From JBFWWW01 sp050245975 (GTDB lineage Bacteria > Pseudomonadota > Alphaproteobacteria > Rhizobiales > Hyphomicrobiaceae), in assembly GCA_050245975.1 (NCBI GenBank), contig JBFWWW010000174.1, positions 1-8,428 of the forward strand: DNA of 8,428 nt. The letters are read 5' to 3'. The notes beneath the pieces are model-generated. The model was not told where the DNA came from. It was given only the letters and a program-made list of their open reading frames with translations, and searched no databases. A program made the translations under genes and the position numbers. Positions 6,093 to 8,428 of this stretch are shown in pieces (within the stretch, counting starts at the first letter, position 1; each line of letters starts with the position of its first letter).

Positions 6093-7748
6093 CTAAAGAA
6101 TTCGCGCCGCGTTCTTGAGCGTGATCCAGACGCCCCACGCGAGCGGAATGCCGACGAAAGCCCAGAACAGCGCTGTCCTGAAGTCCAGCCCGCCCCTGCC
6201 GATACCGAACGAACCGGCGGCCGGCTTGCCCCTCGACGACCCAGCCTGCTCCTTCGCCAGCTCCTCCGCGCTCATGTGCCACTTGGAGTCGACAGGCTTG
6301 ACCAGGTAGTTGCAGATCAGGCCCGCCACCAGCATCGCGCACAGCACATACATTGTGGAGTTATAGAGGTGATCGCGCGGTACGCCCGCGGCGAGCTGGA
6401 ACTCGCGCAGATAGTTTACGACCACCGGGCCGATGATACCCGCCGTCGACCAGGCCGTCAGCAGTCGCCCGTGGATGGCGCCGACGAACTGCGTCCCGAA
6501 GATGTCGGCCAGGTAGGCCGGCACGGTCGAGAAGCTGCCGCCGTACATCGACAGGATGATGCCGAATGCCAGGACGAACAGGAGCTTGCTGCCGATGGCG
6601 GCAAAGAACGGCGCCGAGGCGTACAACACCATGCCGAGGATGAAGAACGTGTAGTACGTGTTCTTGCGACCGATGTAGTCCGACAGCGAGGCCCAGAAGA
6701 AGCGGCCGGCGATGTTGAACAGCGATAGCAACCCGGTGAAGCCTGCCGCGATGGCGGCGATCTGCGCCTTCTGCCCGGCGTCGAGCGCGTTGAACTTCAC
6801 GCCCGGCAGCCCGATCAGGTTACCGGCGAAGATTTCCTGCAGCATGGGCGAGGCCATGCCGATCACGCCGATGCCCGCCGAGACGTTCAGCGTCAGCACC
6901 CACCAGATCAGCCAGAATTGGGGCGTCTTGTGCGCGTCCCGCAGATGCACGTGGTGTTGGGAGATCATCGATCTGCTTTCCGCCGGCGGCGTCCAGCCGT
7001 CGGGACGCCAGCCATCGGGCGGGACCCGGTAGCGGAAGGCACCGATCATCATGAAGCAGAAGTAGATCGCGGCCATGACGAGCAGCGTCTGCCAGACGCC
7101 GATGTCGGTCGGGGTTTTGAAGCGGTTCATCAGCAGGTCGGCGAGGGGGGCGCCGATCATCGCGCCGCCACCGAAGCCCATAATCGCCATGCCGGTCGCC
7201 ATGCCGCGCCGGTCGGGGAACCATTTCACCAGGGTCGAGACCGGCGAGATGTAACCGAGACCCAGCCCGATGCCGCCGATGATGCCGGCGCCGAGCCACA
7301 TCAGCCAGAGCTGGTGGACGTAGACGCCAAGCGCGCCGAGCGCGAGGCCGCCGCACCAGCATAGCGCCGCCACGACGCCGGCCTTGCGCGGGCCTGCATG
7401 TTCGAGCCAGCCGCCCCACATGGCGGCCGCGATGCCGAGTACGACGAAGAACAGGGTGAACATCCAGCCGAGACTGGCCACCTTCCAGTCGCATGTGGTC
7501 GTGAACAGCTCGCCCCACAGCGACAGGTCAGGGCAGGTCTTTGGCGCGGTCAGCCCCACCGCGCGAGACAGCGGCAGCCAGAACACGCTGAAGCCGTAGG
7601 CCATGCCGATGCACAAGTGAATGCACAGGGCCGCGGGCGGCACGAGCCACCTGTTGAAGCCGGGCTGCGCGACAATCCGCTCGCGGTCGAGAAGCCCGGG
7701 GCCGGCTCCTCTTGCGCCCAGAGTTCCTGCTTGATCGATTGCTGTCAT
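6093..7748 (-). CDS. OFA-family MFS transporter (oxalate/formate antiporter-like)
   Basis: This is an inner-membrane major facilitator of the oxalate:formate antiporter (OFA) type, 551 residues, probably carrying a small carboxylate; the substrate cannot be read from sequence. Twelve core hydrophobic spans are visible, the first at about residues 34-57. Characteristic MFS loops are present: WFPDRRGMATGMAIMGFGGG between spans 4 and 5, and GRFFWASLSDYIGRKNTYY between spans 8 and 9, a motif A-like sequence. After a 41-residue hydrophilic linker (about 484-524) comes a thirteenth hydrophobic segment at the extreme C-terminus (ALFWAFVGIPLAWGVWITL). The ATG at 7748 is preceded by AAGGAG nine bases away; an in-frame GTG at 7772 lacks such a site. 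It lies downstream of a histidine kinase gene and a consensus sigma-54 promoter on the same strand, and converges on the nar region. NarK-type nitrate transport is less likely, because the NarK signature motifs are absent. Confidence 0.9.
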   Translation of the reverse strand: MTAIDQAGTLGARGAGPGLLDRERIVAQPGFNRWLVPPAALCIHLCIGMAYGFSVFWLPLSRAVGLTAPKTCPDLSLWGELFTTTCDWKVASLGWMFTLFFVVLGIAAAMWGGWLEHAGPRKAGVVAALCWCGGLALGALGVYVHQLWLMWLGAGIIGGIGLGLGYISPVSTLVKWFPDRRGMATGMAIMGFGGGAMIGAPLADLLMNRFKTPTDIGVWQTLLVMAAIYFCFMMIGAFRYRVPPDGWRPDGWTPPAESRSMISQHHVHLRDAHKTPQFWLIWWVLTLNVSAGIGVIGMASPMLQEIFAGNLIGLPGVKFNALDAGQKAQIAAIAAGFTGLLSLFNIAGRFFWASLSDYIGRKNTYYTFFILGMVLYASAPFFAAIGSKLLFVLAFGIILSMYGGSFSTVPAYLADIFGTQFVGAIHGRLLTAWSTAGIIGPVVVNYLREFQLAAGVPRDHLYNSTMYVLCAMLVAGLICNYLVKPVDSKWHMSAEELAKEQAGSSRGKPAAGSFGIGRGGLDFRTALFWAFVGIPLAWGVWITLKNAARIL

Positions 7749-7757
7749 CGGCTCTCT

Positions 7758-7763
7758 CTCCTT
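7758..7763 (-). promoter_or_regulatory. Ribosome binding site deciding the transporter start
   Basis: On the - strand AAGGAG ends nine bases before the ATG at 7748. The alternative GTG start at 7772 lies upstream of this element and has no comparable site, so the first eight residues of the longer reading are probably not translated. Confidence 0.75.
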
Positions 7764-7789
7764 GGGCGCCACTGATCAGGCCTCGGCCT

Positions 7790-7858
7790 GGTTGGCGCGC
7801 TTGTTGAGTTTTTTTGGGGGAACGCGACGACTGGACGGCACCTGCCGGCGCGCCAACC
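7790..7858. repeat. Perfect 11-bp inverted repeat in the transporter leader
   Basis: GGTTGGCGCGC at 7790-7800 is exactly complementary to GCGCGCCAACC at 7848-7858, with 47 bases between. A second small hairpin, CGGCA-CC-TGCCG at 7836-7847, abuts the right arm, and the interval also contains a seven-T run at 7810-7816. Both arms fall inside the predicted 5' leader of the transporter mRNA, downstream of the sigma-54 promoter. They could form a branched RNA structure before the ribosome binding site, or bind a dimeric regulator as DNA. No riboswitch class is recognised. Confidence 0.5.
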
Positions 7859-7896
7859 GGCGAACCGCACATGCTCCTCCCCCGGTCATGACATCA

Positions 7897-7911
7897 GCAA
7901 CAGCCGTGCCA
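7897..7911 (-). promoter_or_regulatory. Sigma-54 (RpoN) promoter, -24/-12 elements, for the transporter
   Basis: Read on the - strand, the sequence is TGGCACGGCTGTTGC: the -24 element TGGCACG, four bases, then the -12 element TTGC. This matches the sigma-54 consensus TGGCACG-N4-TTGC at every defined position, and the next base is T as preferred. Transcription would begin near 7885, giving a leader of about 137 bases before the ATG at 7748. Such promoters need an enhancer-binding activator of the NtrC type, which fits the histidine kinase gene immediately upstream. The call rests on the sequence match and its placement; no activity data are available. Confidence 0.8.
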
Positions 7912-7971
7912 ACCGTCGGATCGTTTGATTTCAATGCGTTAGAAGGTCAGCGCGTCGGCGCTTCTGCCAAC

Positions 7972-7997
7972 TTGTCGCGATGTCTGGACAATCTGTC
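7972..7997. promoter_or_regulatory. Candidate enhancer (upstream activator) site: clustered TGTC/GACA half-sites
   Basis: Within 26 bases there are three TGTC elements (7973-7976, 7981-7984, 7994-7997) and one GACA (7987-7990). They form the dyads TTGTC-N10-GACAA and GACA-N3-TGTC. The cluster lies about 87-112 bases upstream of the start predicted from the sigma-54 promoter, a usual distance for NtrC-family enhancer sites. It ends just before the histidine kinase stop at 8004. The binding protein is unknown, and short dyads of this kind can arise by chance. Confidence 0.35.
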
Positions 7998-8003
7998 GGT
8001 ACG

Positions 8004-8428
8004 TCAGTTGGCTTCCGGCAGCCAGACAGCGAACGTCGTGCCGCGCCCCAGCTCGCTTTCGACCGTGATGCGGCCGCCCTGGCGACTGACCAGCGTTTGG
8101 GTGATCGAGAGGCCGAGCCCGGTGCCCTGCCGGCGCTTGGTGGTGAAGAACGGGTCGAAAATCCTGCCCATCACTTCGGCCGACATGCCGACACCGGTGT
8201 CGGCCACCTCTATCGAAACCCCGAGCCGGTCATTGACGGCGCTGTCGAACGTGCGCAGCGTCAGCTGGCCGCCGTTTGACATGGCATGGATGGCGTTGAC
8301 GACGAGGTTGACGACAACCTGCTGCAGCTCGGTCTTGTTCATCAGCACGAGGCGGGTCGCGGAGTCCTCACGCACGATCTTGATCGCGGCCTTGTTGAGA
8401 AGGTGCTGCACTAGCGGCAGGCAGTCGG
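8004..8428 (-). CDS. Sensor histidine kinase, C-terminal ATPase domain (5' end beyond window)
   Basis: The last 140 residues of a two-component sensor kinase are visible; the frame is open to the window edge, so the start, sensor region and phosphorylated histidine lie beyond it. The GHKL ATP-binding domain is complete in its motifs: N-box ELQQVVVNLVVNAIHAM (Asn40 and Asn44 of the visible part), G1 box DTGVGM at 76-81, F-box FDPFFTTK at 90-97, and G2 box GTGLGLS at 101-107. The protein ends about 30 residues later (FAVWLPEAN), so no receiver domain is fused to its C-terminus. The motifs resemble the NtrB/DctB/FixL class rather than NarX, whose ATPase domain is of the HisKA_3-associated type. 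The sigma-54 promoter between this gene and the transporter suggests its partner is an NtrC-family activator encoded nearby outside the window. That partner, and the signal sensed, are inferred. Confidence 0.93.
   Translation of the reverse strand, partial: DCLPLVQHLLNKAAIKIVREDSATRLVLMNKTELQQVVVNLVVNAIHAMSNGGQLTLRTFDSAVNDRLGVSIEVADTGVGMSAEVMGRIFDPFFTTKRRQGTGLGLSITQTLVSRQGGRITVESELGRGTTFAVWLPEAN

Noticed and set aside
6093..7748. The MFS transporter as a NarK nitrate/nitrite transporter because it lies beside nar genes
   Set aside because: Its loops and length fit the OFA family, the NarK signature motifs are not seen, and it is convergent with the nar operon under a different type of promoter.
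7738..7772. GTG at 7772 as start of the transporter
   Set aside because: The ATG at 7748 has AAGGAG at suitable spacing; the GTG does not, and the eight extra residues would be translated from the ribosome-binding region.
7918..7930. IHF site between the sigma-54 promoter and the candidate enhancer
   Set aside because: On the - strand AATCAA matches the first half of the IHF consensus and the location is right, but the TTR part is mostly mismatched (TCC), so the match is too weak to annotate.
7925..7934. TTGATTTCAA as an FNR/NnrR box upstream of the transporter
   Set aside because: The half-sites TTGA and TCAA are two bases apart instead of the six needed, so it does not fit the family's binding site.

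Overview
The window reads as a piece of a high-G+C alphaproteobacterial chromosome from a nitrate-respiring bacterium. The lineage is inferred from base composition, from the DUF6455-type small protein, and from a narGHJI operon followed by a parvulin gene. No ribosomal RNA or other marker is present to fix the genus. There are no tRNAs, IS elements, CRISPR arrays or rRNA genes.

Bases 1-5622 (+ strand) are the respiratory nitrate reductase operon. It holds the C-terminal half of narG (the gene starts before the window), then complete narH, narJ and narI, then a PpiC/NifM-type parvulin isomerase. narG/narH and narH/narJ overlap by ATGA. The gaps before narI and the parvulin gene are 10 and 4 bases, each with a strong Shine-Dalgarno, so all five genes look co-translated from one transcript. 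NarGHI is the membrane-bound quinol:nitrate oxidoreductase facing the cytoplasm. NarJ inserts cofactors, and the parvulin is a likely cytoplasmic folding helper for the same enzyme.

Bases 5623-6092 hold a small DUF6455-family protein with four cysteines. It appears to have its own promoter: a near-perfect FNR/NnrR-type box (TTGAC-N4-ATCAA) stands about 50 bases upstream of the best-supported start, at the spacing expected for a class II activator over a -10-like element. An 11-bp perfect hairpin separates this gene from the convergent next gene.

Bases 6093-8428 (- strand) belong to a different regulatory unit. A partial histidine kinase (C-terminal ATPase domain) runs in from the right edge, followed after 255 bases by an OFA-family (oxalate/formate antiporter-like) MFS transporter. 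The gap contains a consensus match to a sigma-54 promoter (TGGCACG-N4-TTGC). It also has a cluster of TGTC/GACA half-sites at the distance expected of an enhancer, and an 11-bp inverted repeat in the predicted mRNA leader. Together these suggest a two-component, sigma-54-controlled carboxylate transport system, with an NtrC-type partner regulator probably lying outside the window.

The most interesting parts are the anaerobically regulated DUF6455 protein beside the nitrate reductase operon and the sigma-54-driven transporter with a structured leader.
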